Shown: in pieces, positions 1 to 9,086 of the stretch
Position numbering within the stretch: position 1 is the stretch's first letter
How the letters are laid out: every line of letters begins with the position of its first letter
Assembly (NCBI RefSeq): GCF_003121585.1
Contig: NZ_QEOO01000019.1
Location: forward strand, 1 to 52,563
Direction of reading: 5' to 3'
Source of the DNA: Nocardioides speluncae
Lineage (GTDB): Bacteria; Actinomycetota; Actinomycetes; Propionibacteriales; Nocardioidaceae
DNA length: 52,563 bases
The notes under the pieces: generated by a model
Database searches by the model: none
Told to the model about the DNA's origin: nothing
The model's input: the letters and a program-made list of their open reading frames with translations, nothing else
Position numbers and translations under genes: made by a program

Positions 1-47
1 TGCGGAGTCAGGGTCAACTCGGCCTTCGGACGTCCTGATCGTGGCAT
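1..47 (-). CDS. IS630-family transposase, N-terminal fragment cut by the window edge
   Basis: Reading leftward from an ATG at 47-45 gives MPRSGRPKAELTLTP before the sequence runs out. The GRPKAEL-L-L-P opening is the one I know from actinobacterial IS630-type transposases, which cut and paste at TA (often CTAG) targets. A Shine-Dalgarno-like AGGAT lies about 8 nt upstream and a TAGATA -10-like hexamer at 65-70. Only 15 codons are visible, so the family call rests on that short N-terminus and whether the gene is intact cannot be judged. Confidence 0.6.
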   Translation of the reverse strand, partial: MPRSGRPKAELTLTP

Positions 48-88
48 GTCCACATCCTACGACTTATCTAGCGAACTTCACGTGCGCC

Positions 89-168
89 TCACTAGGTACC
101 TAGTGAATTTGTCCCAGCCCACGCGAAGTTTCCGACGGGGTGGGACAGTTTCACTAGGTACCTAGTGA
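89..168. repeat. 80-bp MITE-like element with 32-bp terminal inverted repeats
   Basis: The ends 89-120 and 137-168 are inverted repeats matching at 29 of 32 positions, around a 16-nt centre. Each end carries the perfect palindrome TCACTAGGTACCTAGTGA; the right one extends to a perfect 28-bp palindrome at 146-173. The palindrome centres are 62 bp apart, close to six helical turns. The palindromes contain CTAG, the known target of IS630. The element lies between the IS630-type gene and the stop of the metzincin gene (7 nt away). It may be a transposon end, a MITE, a double operator or a terminator; the sequence alone does not decide. Confidence 0.6.
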
Positions 169-179
169 AACTGCCCGCC

Positions 180-1172
180 TCACCGGCACTTGCCGGAGCC
201 GAGGAGGGCCAGGCCCTTCTTGTCGCCGGGGCCCCACCCGGAGCGGCCGGTGTTCTCGGCGGCCATCAGCTCGCCGCGGTCGCTGACGTGGTTGAGGCCG
301 ACCAGGTGGCCGAACTCGTGGTCGATGATGGCTTGGGCCTCACGGCTGCCGAAGTAGCCTCGGCCGAGGTTGTCGTACGTCGCCCGGTCCAGCACCACGC
401 TGCCGGTGACGTACTGCTCGAAGTTGGGGCGGATCCGGATCGAGGTGGCGCCGCCGAGACCGGCGACGTCGCCGCCCAGTCGCGGCACCTCGTCGGCGGT
501 CGCCCAGGCCACCAGCACCGGAGGCCAGTCCTCGGGGTCACGGCCACCGTCGCCCGAGCCACCCGCCGTACCGTCGTCGTCAGGTCGCTCGTCGGTCTCG
601 CCGACGAAGTCGAACTGCAGGCCGCTCTGGTCGGTGATGTGGTCGGCGGCGGTGCGCACCAGGTCCTCGTAGTTGTTGGGCGCGCCGTCGGGGTTGATCG
701 CGACCCGGATCTTGCGGCACGGCGACCAGGTCACGGGCTGGTCGTCGCGGCCCGGCTGGGTCTTCATGAACGCGTACGGACCGTTGGTGTCCTCCAGGAA
801 CGGCGGTCGGCCGAGCGGCTCCGGGCCGAGCCCGATCAGGCTGCGCACCTCGGACGTCGCCGCATCCGGGCTCCAGGCGACCACGCCCAGCGTCACCGTC
901 AGCGCGAGGATCGCCGCGACCAGCGAGCCGCCGCCTCTGCGACGCCCCCGACCACCTCGACTACCCGGCACCGGCTCGCCGTCCTGGTACGGCGCCGGCC
1001 GGCGCGCGTCGTCGGGCAGGTAGCCGCGCTGCGGGTAGGCGCCCAGGCCATGCTTGCGGTCGAGCCGGTCCAGCTCACGCAGCCGCTTGAGCATGGCGCG
1101 CTCGCGCCGCGCACGCATCCTCGACTCACGCCACGACTCGAACACAGACACACCCCGATCCCCGTTCATCAT
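180..1172 (-). CDS. Membrane-anchored metzincin-type zinc metalloprotease
   Basis: A 330-residue protein with a basic cytoplasmic N-terminus, one membrane segment near residues 83-101 (SLVAAILALTVTLGVVAW) and an extracytoplasmic domain. Residues 285-295, HEFGHLVGLNH, match the metzincin zinc site HExxHxxGxxH, followed by a Met-turn-like GELMAAEN about eight residues later, so a zinc-dependent endopeptidase acting outside the membrane is expected. The substrate is unknown. It lies 23 nt downstream of the CHAD gene and is probably cotranscribed with it. No good ribosome site precedes the ATG at 1172; a GTG at 1151 (VSVFESW) is a serious alternative. Confidence 0.85.
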   Translation of the reverse strand: MMNGDRGVSVFESWRESRMRARRERAMLKRLRELDRLDRKHGLGAYPQRGYLPDDARRPAPYQDGEPVPGSRGGRGRRRGGGSLVAAILALTVTLGVVAWSPDAATSEVRSLIGLGPEPLGRPPFLEDTNGPYAFMKTQPGRDDQPVTWSPCRKIRVAINPDGAPNNYEDLVRTAADHITDQSGLQFDFVGETDERPDDDGTAGGSGDGGRDPEDWPPVLVAWATADEVPRLGGDVAGLGGATSIRIRPNFEQYVTGSVVLDRATYDNLGRGYFGSREAQAIIDHEFGHLVGLNHVSDRGELMAAENTGRSGWGPGDKKGLALLGSGKCR

Positions 1173-1195
1173 CCGTCATCGGTGGTTGCAACCCG

Positions 1196-2032
1196 CTAAG
1201 GCGCAGCCGTATGCCCGGTCTGCCCGCGCAGCGCCGCGAGTGCCTCCTGGTAGGCCGCCAGGTCGGTGCCCAGCTGCGCCCTTCGCCCCTCGGCCGCCTC
1301 GGCACAGGCAGCCGCCAGCGCCGGCTCCCGCGCCGCGGTCTCGTCCAGCCAGGCGATGGTGAGTACGGCGTCGTTGCGGGCGCCGAGCACCTCCTGGACC
1401 CGCTCCGCGCGCTCCGCGGTCTCGGCGGCCGAGTCGACGACCTCGGCCGCCGCCTCGGCGGTGTAGCGGAGCCGCTTGGCCGCCTTGCGGACGTCGTGCA
1501 GCCGTTCATCGTGCTCGTGCGGGTCGTCGGCCACCTCGTCCGCGGCGTCCGCCCGGTCCAGCACCCGCGAGGTCTCGCGGGCGATGGCGTCCTCGGCAGC
1601 CTTCGTCGCCGCCACCTGCGGGGCGGCCGTCCATGCGTCCGGCTCGGCCAGCGCGGTCAGCCGGTCGAGCAGCCGCCGTGCCCGGCCGCCGTCCGCCGCG
1701 GCCCGCGCAGCGTCGTACTCCCCCGCGCGGCGCTCGGCGAGGTAGCCGACCAGCTCGGGGTGCCCGGCCAGGCTCGCCGCGAGGACGTCGAGGTCGCGGA
1801 CCGGCCCGATCTCCGAGCCCAGCCACTGCAGCTCACGGCGCAGCCGCGGCCACCCGGTGTCCGGAACCACGGGTGAGTACGACGCCAGCACGCTGCGCAG
1901 CCGGCGCAGCCGGACCCGTGACTGGTGGACCGGCTCGGTCTCGTCGAGCCGCGGAAGCGCCGCCTCGAGCTCGGCGAGCTGGCGCGCGACGTACCCGCGC
2001 AGAAGGTCCGGAGCGGTCGCTGGCGAGGCCAT
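1196..2032 (-). CDS. CHAD domain-containing protein
   Basis: 278 residues, largely alpha-helical and rich in Arg and Glu, with the conserved histidine/arginine pattern of CHAD domains (VHQSRVRLRRLRSVLASY near residues 34-52 and HDVRKAAKRLRYTAEAA in the second half). CHAD proteins bind polyphosphate and associate with polyphosphate granules. There is no fused CYTH or triphosphatase domain, so this is a stand-alone CHAD. The start at 2032 is divergent from ugd across a 121-nt gap, and the metzincin gene follows closely. The link between a polyphosphate-binding protein and a surface protease is not explained by known biology. Confidence 0.88.
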   Translation of the reverse strand: MASPATAPDLLRGYVARQLAELEAALPRLDETEPVHQSRVRLRRLRSVLASYSPVVPDTGWPRLRRELQWLGSEIGPVRDLDVLAASLAGHPELVGYLAERRAGEYDAARAAADGGRARRLLDRLTALAEPDAWTAAPQVAATKAAEDAIARETSRVLDRADAADEVADDPHEHDERLHDVRKAAKRLRYTAEAAAEVVDSAAETAERAERVQEVLGARNDAVLTIAWLDETAAREPALAAACAEAAEGRRAQLGTDLAAYQEALAALRGQTGHTAAP

Positions 2033-2093
2033 CGCACCAGTGTGACGGACTCGCCCAGTGGAACCCGGCTGGCCTTAAAGTCTCCTAAACCAC

Positions 2094-2099
2094 TAGACT
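2094..2099 (+). promoter_or_regulatory. Possible -10 element for ugd/GT2 operon
   Basis: TAGACT fits the actinobacterial TANNNT -10 pattern and lies in an unusually A/T-rich patch (2075-2110) of the divergent CHAD-ugd gap. It would start transcription near 2106 and give a leader of about 48 nt carrying the GGAGG ribosome site at 2141-2145. No convincing -35 is seen. Confidence 0.3.
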
Positions 2100-2153
2100 T
2101 AACAAAGGTTGTCCGGATTCACGGTCAGCCTCGACACGTAGGAGGGGCAGATC

Positions 2154-3446
2154 GTGCGCATTTCCGTGATCGGCACGGGATACCTCGGTGCGGTGCATGC
2201 TGCGGGCATGGCCGAGCTCGGGTTCGAGGTGGTCGGCATCGACGTCGACGCCGCCAAGGTCACCGCGCTCGCCGACGGCAGGGCGCCGTTCTACGAGCCG
2301 GAGCTGGAGCCGCTGCTGCGCAAGCACGTCGGCTCTCGGCTCACCTTCACCACCGACCTTGCCGCGGCCGCCGGCTCGTCAGTCCACTTCCTGTGCATCG
2401 GCACCCCGCAGCGCAGCGACGGCCCCGGCGCCGACCTCACCTATCTCGACGCCGCCGTCGGCTCGCTGCTGCCGCACCTGCGGCCGGGCACGCTGGTCGT
2501 CGGCAAGTCCACCGTCCCTGTCGGCACCGCGGCGCGAATCGCCGACCTGGTCGAGGCGACCGGAGCCGAGCTCGCGTGGAACCCGGAGTTCCTCCGCGAG
2601 GGGTACGCCGTCGAGGACACGCTGCGCCCCGACCGACTCGTCTTCGGCGTCCGCGGGGGTGGCGCCGAGGTCATACTGCGGCAGGTGTACGCCGACGCGA
2701 TCGCCGCCGACACCCCGGTGGTGGTGACCGACCTGCCCACCTCCGAGCTGGTCAAGACCAGCGCGAACGCGTTCCTCGCCACCAAGATCTCGTTCATCAA
2801 CGCGATCGCGGAGATCTGCGAAGTCACCGGTGCCGACGTCACCACCCTCGCCGACGCGATCGGGCACGACGCCCGGATCGGCCGCAAGTTCCTCGGCGCC
2901 GGCCTCGGCTTCGGCGGCGGCTGCCTGCCCAAGGACGTGCGCGCCTTCCAGGCCCGGGCCACCGAGCTCGGCGTGGGCGACTCGCTGAAGTTCCTCGCCG
3001 AGGTCGACGCGGTCAACCTGCGCCGCCGGGAGCGGGTGCTCGCGCTGGCTGCGGAGGCCCTGGACGGCGACGTCGCCGGGCGCCGGATCGGCGTACTCGG
3101 CGTCTCCTTCAAACCGCACTCCGACGACGTCCGCGACTCCCCCGCGCTCGACGTCTCCCGGCGGCTCGTCGAGCTGGGTGCCGAGGTCCGGGTCTACGAC
3201 CCGGTCGCCACCGAGTCCGCGCGCCGGGTCGCGCCGCACCTGGAGTACGCCGACACGCTCGGCGAGGCCGTCCACGAGGCCGAGGTGGTCCTGCACCTCA
3301 CCGAGTGGCCGGAGTTCCGGGCTGCCGACCCGGCCGCGCTCGGCACGCAGGTCGCCCGCCGGCAGGTGATCGACGGCCGCAACTGCCTGGACCGCGAGCG
3401 CTGGCGGGCCGCCGGCTGGAGCTACGTCGGGCTCGGTGTGGCGTGA
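2154..3446 (+). CDS. ugd: UDP-glucose 6-dehydrogenase (copy 1)
   Basis: Oxidises UDP-glucose to UDP-glucuronate with two NAD+, feeding polysaccharide and glycolipid synthesis. 430 residues, normal family length: N-terminal Rossmann domain with GTGYLG at residues 7-12, central helix-rich domain with KTSANAFLATKISFINA, active-site Cys257 in GGGCLPKD, and a C-terminal UDP-binding domain (SFKPHSDDVRDSPALDV). The GTG start is set by GGAGG at 2141-2145. The stop overlaps the next glycosyltransferase start by 4 nt (GTGA), so the two are translationally coupled. A paralogue lies at 16267-17640 (reverse strand) with a different partner. Confidence 0.96.
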   Translation: MRISVIGTGYLGAVHAAGMAELGFEVVGIDVDAAKVTALADGRAPFYEPELEPLLRKHVGSRLTFTTDLAAAAGSSVHFLCIGTPQRSDGPGADLTYLDAAVGSLLPHLRPGTLVVGKSTVPVGTAARIADLVEATGAELAWNPEFLREGYAVEDTLRPDRLVFGVRGGGAEVILRQVYADAIAADTPVVVTDLPTSELVKTSANAFLATKISFINAIAEICEVTGADVTTLADAIGHDARIGRKFLGAGLGFGGGCLPKDVRAFQARATELGVGDSLKFLAEVDAVNLRRRERVLALAAEALDGDVAGRRIGVLGVSFKPHSDDVRDSPALDVSRRLVELGAEVRVYDPVATESARRVAPHLEYADTLGEAVHEAEVVLHLTEWPEFRAADPAALGTQVARRQVIDGRNCLDRERWRAAGWSYVGLGVA

Positions 3447-4495
3447 GCGCGTCCACGTCCGACGACCAGGTAGCCCCGGCCGTCGACGAGCCGACCCTGC
3501 TGCCGACCACCACACCGGTGTCGGTGGTGATGCCGGTGCTCAACGAGGAGCGCTACCTCGCTGACTCCGTCGACCGGGTGCTCGCCCAGGAGTACGACGG
3601 CGAGCTGGAGATCGTGCTGGCGGTTGGGCCGTCGCACGACCGGACCGAAGAGATCGCCGAGAAGCTCGCCGCCGCCGAGCCCCGGGTCATCGTCGTACCC
3701 AATCCTCCCGGAACCACGCCGCACGCCCTCAACGCTGCCCTCGCCGCCTCGTCGCACCCGTACGTCGTCCGCGTCGACGCGCACGGCTTCCTCCCCGACG
3801 GCTACCTGCGCGAGGTGGTCCGGCTGCTCGACACCACCGGTGCCGCGAACGTCGGCGGGATGATGCGGGGCGAGGGCGAGAACGCCTTCGGCCACGCCGT
3901 CGCCCGCGCCATGTCCTCGCCGCTGGGTATCGGCGGCTCGAAGTTCCACGTCGGCGGCGAGCCCGGTCCGGCGCGCACGGTCTATCTCGGGGCGTTCCGG
4001 CGGGAGGTCCTCGAGAAGCTCGGCGGCTTCGACGAGCACTTCCTGCGGGCCCAGGACTGGGAGCTCAACTACCGGATCCGGCAGGCCGGCGAGACTGTCT
4101 GGTTCACCCCGCACCTGTCGGTGATGTACCGCCCGCGCCGCAACCTGCGCGCGCTGGCCCGCCAGTTCCGCGGTTCCGGTCAGTGGCGGCGTCAGATCGT
4201 CGCGGCGTACCCGGAAACGGCCAGCTTCCGTTACCTCGCCGCGCCGATCGCCACTGCCGGAATCGCGGTCGGCACCCTGCTCGGCGTACTCGGCATGGTC
4301 CTCGGCTGGCCCTGGCTGTACGCCGGGTTCCTGGCACCGGTCGGCTACGCCCTGGGCGTGCTGGCCGCGTCGGTGCCGATGGGCCGCGGCCTGAGCCCGA
4401 AGTCGCGGCTGCTGCTGCCGGTGGTGATCGCCACCATGCACCTGTCGTGGGGATGGGGCTTCCTCCGCTCCATCCCCCGCTCCAGGCGCCGCTAG
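3443..4495 (+). CDS. Family 2 glycosyltransferase, membrane-associated (ExoA-like)
   Basis: 350 residues from the GTG coupled to ugd. The N-terminal GT-A domain shows [18 protein letters not shown], the nucleotide-binding VRVDAHG motif (DXD-like) and [10 protein letters not shown] in the acceptor/base region. The C-terminus carries two hydrophobic spans (about residues 270-315) and a basic tail. The closest picture I know is ExoA-type transferases of exopolysaccharide synthesis, which add a sugar to a lipid-linked acceptor at the inner face of the membrane. With ugd upstream, a glucuronate-containing polymer is the likely product; donor and acceptor are inference. The stop overlaps that of convergent ispG. 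Confidence 0.88.
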   Translation: MSASTSDDQVAPAVDEPTLLPTTTPVSVVMPVLNEERYLADSVDRVLAQEYDGELEIVLAVGPSHDRTEEIAEKLAAAEPRVIVVPNPPGTTPHALNAALAASSHPYVVRVDAHGFLPDGYLREVVRLLDTTGAANVGGMMRGEGENAFGHAVARAMSSPLGIGGSKFHVGGEPGPARTVYLGAFRREVLEKLGGFDEHFLRAQDWELNYRIRQAGETVWFTPHLSVMYRPRRNLRALARQFRGSGQWRRQIVAAYPETASFRYLAAPIATAGIAVGTLLGVLGMVLGWPWLYAGFLAPVGYALGVLAASVPMGRGLSPKSRLLLPVVIATMHLSWGWGFLRSIPRSRRR

Positions 4496-5643
4496 GAGAC
4501 GGTGACCTCGGCGGTGGAGCCTTCGACCGGCTCCATGTCCTCGGCGATCCGCATCGCCTCTTCGATCAGGGTCTCGACGATCTGCGACTCGGGGACGGTC
4601 TTGATGACCTCGCCCTTGACGAAGATCTGGCCCTTGCCGTTGCCGGAGGCGACGCCGAGGTCGGCCTCGCGCGCCTCGCCGGGGCCGTTGACGACACAGC
4701 CCATGACCGCGACCCGGAGCGGCACCTCCATGCCCTCCAGCCCGGCGGTGACCTGGTCGGCGAGCTTGTAGACATCGACCTGGGCCCGGCCGCAGGACGG
4801 GCAGGAGACGATCTCGAGCTTGCGCTCGCGCAGGTTCAGCGACTGCAGGATCTGCAGACCGACCTTGACCTCCTCGACCGGCGGCGCGGACAGCGAGACC
4901 CGGATCGTGTCGCCGATGCCCTTGCTCAGCAGGGCACCGAACGCCACCGACGACTTGATCGTGCCCTGGAAGGCCGGCCCGGCCTCGGTGACGCCGAGGT
5001 GCAACGGCCAGTCGCCGGCCTCGGCGAGCAGCTCGTAGGCACGCACCATCACGACCGGGTCGTTGTGCTTGACCGAGATCTTGAAGTCGTGGAAGTCGTG
5101 CTCCTCGAACAGGCTCGCCTCCCACACCGCGGACTCGACCAGCGCCTCGGGCGTTGCCTTGCCGTACTTGGCCAGCAGCCGCTTGTCGAGCGAGCCGGCG
5201 TTGACGCCGATCCGGATCGACGTACCGCGGTCGCGAGCCGCCGCTGCGATCTCCTTGACCTGGTCGTCGAACTGGCGGATGTTGCCCGGGTTGACCCGGA
5301 CCGCGGCACAGCCCGCGTCGATGGCGGCGAAGACGTACTTCGGCTGGAAGTGGATGTCGGCGATGACCGGGATCTGGGAGTGCTGCGCGATCTCCGGCAG
5401 CGCCTCGGCGTCGTCCTGGCTCGGGCAGGCGACGCGGACGATGTCGCAGCCGGCGGCGGTCAGCTCGGCGATCTGCTGGAGCGTGGTGTTGACGTCGGCG
5501 GTGAGCGTGGTCGTCATCGACTGCACCGACACCTGGTGGTCGCTGCCGACGCCGACCTTGCCCACCTGGATCTGGCGGGTCTTGCGGCGAGGTGCGAGCA
5601 CCGGCGGCGGTGCGGCGGGCATTCCGAGGCTGACCGAGGTCAT
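4492..5643 (-). CDS. ispG: 4-hydroxy-3-methylbut-2-enyl diphosphate synthase
   Basis: Penultimate MEP-pathway enzyme: converts ME-cPP to HMBPP with a [4Fe-4S] cluster. 383 residues, the bacterial two-domain form: a TIM barrel ([29 protein letters not shown]) followed by the cluster domain with CPSCG and, later, GCVVNGPGE, supplying the three cluster cysteines. The ATG at 5643 lies 7 nt downstream of the rseP stop. The order plsC-dxr-rseP-ispG matches dxr-rip1-gcpE in M. tuberculosis, where two MEP enzymes flank a site-2 protease. Confidence 0.97.
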   Translation of the reverse strand: MTSVSLGMPAAPPPVLAPRRKTRQIQVGKVGVGSDHQVSVQSMTTTLTADVNTTLQQIAELTAAGCDIVRVACPSQDDAEALPEIAQHSQIPVIADIHFQPKYVFAAIDAGCAAVRVNPGNIRQFDDQVKEIAAAARDRGTSIRIGVNAGSLDKRLLAKYGKATPEALVESAVWEASLFEEHDFHDFKISVKHNDPVVMVRAYELLAEAGDWPLHLGVTEAGPAFQGTIKSSVAFGALLSKGIGDTIRVSLSAPPVEEVKVGLQILQSLNLRERKLEIVSCPSCGRAQVDVYKLADQVTAGLEGMEVPLRVAVMGCVVNGPGEAREADLGVASGNGKGQIFVKGEVIKTVPESQIVETLIEEAMRIAEDMEPVEGSTAEVTVS

Positions 5644-5650
5644 GAATCTC

Positions 5651-7000
5651 CTAGGTGACGTGAACGGGGATGACGAGGTCGGCGACGATCAGGATCAGGC
5701 CCATCACCGCCAGCGAGATGGCCACGACGTACGCCACCGGCAGCATCTTCGCGACGTCGACGTGGCCCGGGTCCGGCCGGCCGAGCAGCCGCGAGGCGCC
5801 GCGGCGGGCCGCTTCGTAGAGGGCACCGGCGATGTGACCGCCGTCGAGGGGCAGGAGCGGCACGAAGTTGAACATGCCGATGAAGAAGTTAAAGGCCGCG
5901 ATCAGCATCAGCAGGATGACGAGCTTCTCCTTGACCGGGAACCCCTCGTGGGAGCTGACCTCGCCGGCGATCCGGCCGCCGCCGACGATGCTTACCGGAC
6001 TGTCCTCGGCACGCTCCTCGAGGCCGACGAGAGCCTGGGCAACGTCGAACACCTTGACCGGCAGCTGGCCGAGCGCCTTGACCGTGTCCACGGTCATCGT
6101 GCCCATCTGGTCCAGGGTGTAGAGCGGGCCGCCCACCTTCGGGTCGGTGAGCGTCGGCGCGACGCCGAGGAACCCGACCTCGCGTAGCGTCTCGTCGGTC
6201 TCCGACGTCCGCCGGGCGGTCACGGTGGTGTTGGTCGTGGCGGTGCTGATGACGCCGTCGCGCTCGTAGGTGATCACGAGCTCGCCGTTGTCGTTGCCGC
6301 GGATCAGCTTCTGCGCCTGCTCCCAGCTGGTGAGCTCGGTGCCGTTGAGCGCGAGCAGCTTGTCGCCGGGCTTCAGGCCGGCGGCGGCGGCCGGAGCCTT
6401 CGGGTCGGCCGCCGTGCAGTCACGGTTGGCCTCCGTCGCCGGCAGCACGCACTCGGACACCACGCCGACGGTCCTCGTCGCGTGGGTGTCGGCGATGTTG
6501 CCGTACGTCGCGTAGAGGCTGCCGAAGATCGCGAACGCGATCAGGATGTTCACCGTGGGCCCGCCGGCCATCACGACGACCTTCTTCCACCAGGCCATCT
6601 TGTAGAACAGCCGGTCGTGGTCGGCCTTGCTGATCGTCTCCCACTCGGCGGCGCGGGCGTCGGAGATCAGCTGGGTGAACAGGCCGGTGTTGGACTTGCG
6701 GACCAGGATGTTGCCCTCGTCGTCCATCTCGGCCTCGTGGGTGCGCTTGTCCCCGTCCTTGCCGGGCGGCAGCATGCCGACGATCTTGACGTAGCCGCCG
6801 AGCGGGATCGCCTTCACGCCGTACTCGGTCTCGCCCTTCTTCTTGGACCAGACGGTGGGGCCGAACCCGATGAAGTACTGGGTCACCTTCCCGCCGAACT
6901 TCTTCGCCGGGATCATGTGGCCGAGCTCGTGCAGTCCGATCGACGCGAGGATCGCGAACACGAAGAACAGCACGCCGAGCGTGTAGTAGACCGCCGTCAT
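5651..7000 (-). CDS. rseP: M50 site-2 zinc metalloprotease (RseP/Rip1 family)
   Basis: Intramembrane protease that clips transmembrane anti-sigma factors or similar substrates. 449 residues: HELGH at residues 24-28 in the first membrane span, a soluble stretch with a PDZ domain (around [16 protein letters not shown]), and the second catalytic motif [12 protein letters not shown] in a C-terminal span, followed by one more span. In mycobacteria the orthologue Rip1 acts on anti-sigma factors and envelope signalling. Start and dxr stop overlap by 4 nt (ATGA); ispG follows after 7 nt, so the three genes form one tight unit. Confidence 0.95.
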   Translation of the reverse strand: MTAVYYTLGVLFFVFAILASIGLHELGHMIPAKKFGGKVTQYFIGFGPTVWSKKKGETEYGVKAIPLGGYVKIVGMLPPGKDGDKRTHEAEMDDEGNILVRKSNTGLFTQLISDARAAEWETISKADHDRLFYKMAWWKKVVVMAGGPTVNILIAFAIFGSLYATYGNIADTHATRTVGVVSECVLPATEANRDCTAADPKAPAAAAGLKPGDKLLALNGTELTSWEQAQKLIRGNDNGELVITYERDGVISTATTNTTVTARRTSETDETLREVGFLGVAPTLTDPKVGGPLYTLDQMGTMTVDTVKALGQLPVKVFDVAQALVGLEERAEDSPVSIVGGGRIAGEVSSHEGFPVKEKLVILLMLIAAFNFFIGMFNFVPLLPLDGGHIAGALYEAARRGASRLLGRPDPGHVDVAKMLPVAYVVAISLAVMGLILIVADLVIPVHVT

Positions 7001-8133
7001 CGGCTGGTGGCCCCTTCTTGTGTGCTTTCGGAGTCCGGCACCGGGAGCAGTCGGGCTGCCTCAGCCCGCGCCCAGGCGTCCGCGGTGAGTACGTCGTCCA
7101 CGGTGAGTTCTTGCTCCTCTGAGGGTACGTCGTGGGCCGCAACGATGCTGGCGACGGTGGGCACGATCTCCACGAACGGGAGCCGTCCGTTGAGGAACGC
7201 CTGCACACAGTGCTCATTTGCCGCGTTGTAGACCGCCGGCGCGGTCGCGCCCCGCTGGCCCGCCTCGCGGGCGAGCGCGACGGCGGGGAACGCCTCGTCA
7301 TCGAGTGGGAAGAACTCCCAGGTGTCGGCCTTGGTCCAGTCGCAGCCGGGGCCCGCGCCGGGAACCCGGTCCGGCCAGGCCAGGCCCAGCGCGATCGGGA
7401 TCAGCATCGAGGGCGGCGAGGCCTGCGCGATCGTGGAGCCGTCGTAGAACTCGACCATCGAGTGGATCAGCTGCTGCGGGTGCACGACGACGTCGATCCG
7501 GTCGAAGCCCACCCCGAACAGCAGGTGCGCCTCGATCACCTCCAGCCCCTTGTTGACCAGGGTGGCGGAGTTGACCGTGATCACCGGGCCCATCGCGAAG
7601 TTGGGGTGGGCCAGCGCCTGCTCGCGGGTCACGCCGACCAGCTCGTCACGGGTGCGGCCACGGAAAGGGCCACCGCTCGCGGTCAGCACCAGGCGGCGTA
7701 CCTCGTCGGCCGAGCCGCCGCGCAGCGACTGGGCGATCGCGGAGTGCTCGGAGTCGACCGGCACGATCTGGCCGGGCTTGGCCAGCGAGGTCACGATCGG
7801 GCCGCCGATGATCAGCGACTCCTTGTTGGCCAGCGCCAGGGTGTTGCCGGCCTCCAGCGCGGCCAGGGTCGGCCGGAGGCCGACCGCGCCGGTGATGCCG
7901 TTGAGTACGACGTCGCACGCGAGCCCCGCGAGCTCGGTCGACACGGCCTCGCCGAGGCCGGAACGAGCCGGCCGGAACTCGGCGACCTGCTTCTCGAACA
8001 GCTCCGGGTTGGACCCGCCGGCGGACAGTCCGACCACCCGGAACCAGTCCGGGTTGGCCCGCACCAGGTCGAGCGCCTGGGTGCCGATCGAACCCGTCGA
8101 CCCGAGGATGACGATGTCGCGCCTGGCAGTCAC
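6997..8133 (-). CDS. dxr: 1-deoxy-D-xylulose 5-phosphate reductoisomerase
   Basis: First committed MEP-pathway step: DXP to MEP with NADPH and a divalent metal. 378 residues with the N-terminal NADPH loop [14 protein letters not shown], the metal/substrate motif [17 protein letters not shown], and [22 protein letters not shown] split over the catalytic domain, plus the C-terminal helical domain ([12 protein letters not shown]). GTG start at 8133. Coupled by 4 nt to rseP. Confidence 0.97.
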   Translation of the reverse strand: MTARRDIVILGSTGSIGTQALDLVRANPDWFRVVGLSAGGSNPELFEKQVAEFRPARSGLGEAVSTELAGLACDVVLNGITGAVGLRPTLAALEAGNTLALANKESLIIGGPIVTSLAKPGQIVPVDSEHSAIAQSLRGGSADEVRRLVLTASGGPFRGRTRDELVGVTREQALAHPNFAMGPVITVNSATLVNKGLEVIEAHLLFGVGFDRIDVVVHPQQLIHSMVEFYDGSTIAQASPPSMLIPIALGLAWPDRVPGAGPGCDWTKADTWEFFPLDDEAFPAVALAREAGQRGATAPAVYNAANEHCVQAFLNGRLPFVEIVPTVASIVAAHDVPSEEQELTVDDVLTADAWARAEAARLLPVPDSESTQEGATSR

Positions 8134-8186
8134 GCCTCTAGTCTCCCAGCCGACCGCGCCACGCCCGAATCCACGTCCCGCGGACG

Positions 8187-8921
8187 TCAGCCGCGCATCC
8201 GGCGGCGCACCAGGTAACCGACCCCAACCGCCGCCAGCCCGGCCGCGATCAGGCCCGGGCGGGCCCGCAGCCGGTGGTACTCATCGGTGATCACCGGCCA
8301 CACCGACTGGTCGGTGAGCGCTCCGGCAAGCTCGGGCGTGGCCTCCAGGTCGGTCATCGGGATCGGCTCGCCGAAGGCGACCTGGACCCGGCGCGGAAGC
8401 GGCAGCCGCCGCTTCTCTGTGCCGGTGATCGCGGCCGGCACCAGCTGGGCGCCGGCCTCGATCGCGAGCCTGGCCGCACCTCGCTTGGGCCGGCCGAGCG
8501 AGTCCGGGTCGGGTACCCGGGTGCCCTCGGGGAAGAGCGCCAGCACGTCGCCGCGGGCCAGAATCGCCTGCGCCGTCGCAAGGGCTTCCTGGTCGGACTC
8601 CCCACGCTTGACCGGGAATCCGCCGAGTGCCAGGAAGAGTCGCCCGAACGGCCCCTGGAAGAGCTCGGCCTTGCCCATGAAGTGAACCCGCCGGCGGACC
8701 GGCATCGCGACGAAGAACGCGTCCCAGAAGCTCTTGTGATTGGGCGTGATCACCACCGGCCCGGTCTTCGGGACCAGGTCGGCCCCCGTCACCCGCATCC
8801 GGAACACGATCCGCAGCAGCGGGACGAAGACCAGCCGCGCGAGGAAGTACGCCGGACCGCTGATCCCGCGTTCGCGAGCGATCCGGTGCGCCTCCTCGTG
8901 GCTGAGCCTGGCAGTGGTCAT
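8187..8921 (-). CDS. 1-acyl-sn-glycerol-3-phosphate acyltransferase-like protein
   Basis: PlsC/LPLAT family: transfers an acyl chain to a lyso-phospholipid or related acceptor at the inner membrane face. 244 residues with the catalytic NHKSFWD (NHX4D pattern), the second block [17 protein letters not shown], and FPEGTRVPD for glycerophosphate binding. The C-terminus has a short hydrophobic tail and an RRR cluster. It is 53 nt upstream of dxr on the same strand and probably heads the plsC-dxr-rseP-ispG unit. Acceptor specificity cannot be read from the sequence. Confidence 0.9.
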   Translation of the reverse strand: MTTARLSHEEAHRIARERGISGPAYFLARLVFVPLLRIVFRMRVTGADLVPKTGPVVITPNHKSFWDAFFVAMPVRRRVHFMGKAELFQGPFGRLFLALGGFPVKRGESDQEALATAQAILARGDVLALFPEGTRVPDPDSLGRPKRGAARLAIEAGAQLVPAAITGTEKRRLPLPRRVQVAFGEPIPMTDLEATPELAGALTDQSVWPVITDEYHRLRARPGLIAAGLAAVGVGYLVRRRMRG

Positions 8922-9086
8922 CGATGGAGGTTAGTCGATGGCAGCCGTGGTCCAGGTGTGTGCAGCGCAAGGCCGACGAGGGAAGGCGTCGCGCAGCCAC
9001 GTCGACCGAGGAGAACGCAGCGACGTGCCGCCTGGGCCGCGGCGGCCGCGGCGGCCGCGACCGACGACCACTAGGTCAGCCCTTGG

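Noticed and set aside
1925..3442. Forward frame running from the CHAD region into the GT2 gene as one 856-residue protein
   Set aside because: The first two thirds are an off-frame reading of CHAD antisense and ugd (Arg-rich); only the part from 3443 has GT2 motifs.
3422..5125. Large reverse frame overlapping GT2 and ispG
   Set aside because: It reads antisense to GT2 and out of frame with ispG; composition is Arg/Gly-rich without motifs.
8922..9086. GCGGCCGC-rich tract between the M1 and plsC-like genes as a structured element
   Set aside because: A short simple GC repeat (about 9036-9060) can self-pair in several registers, but there is no defined stem or tail.
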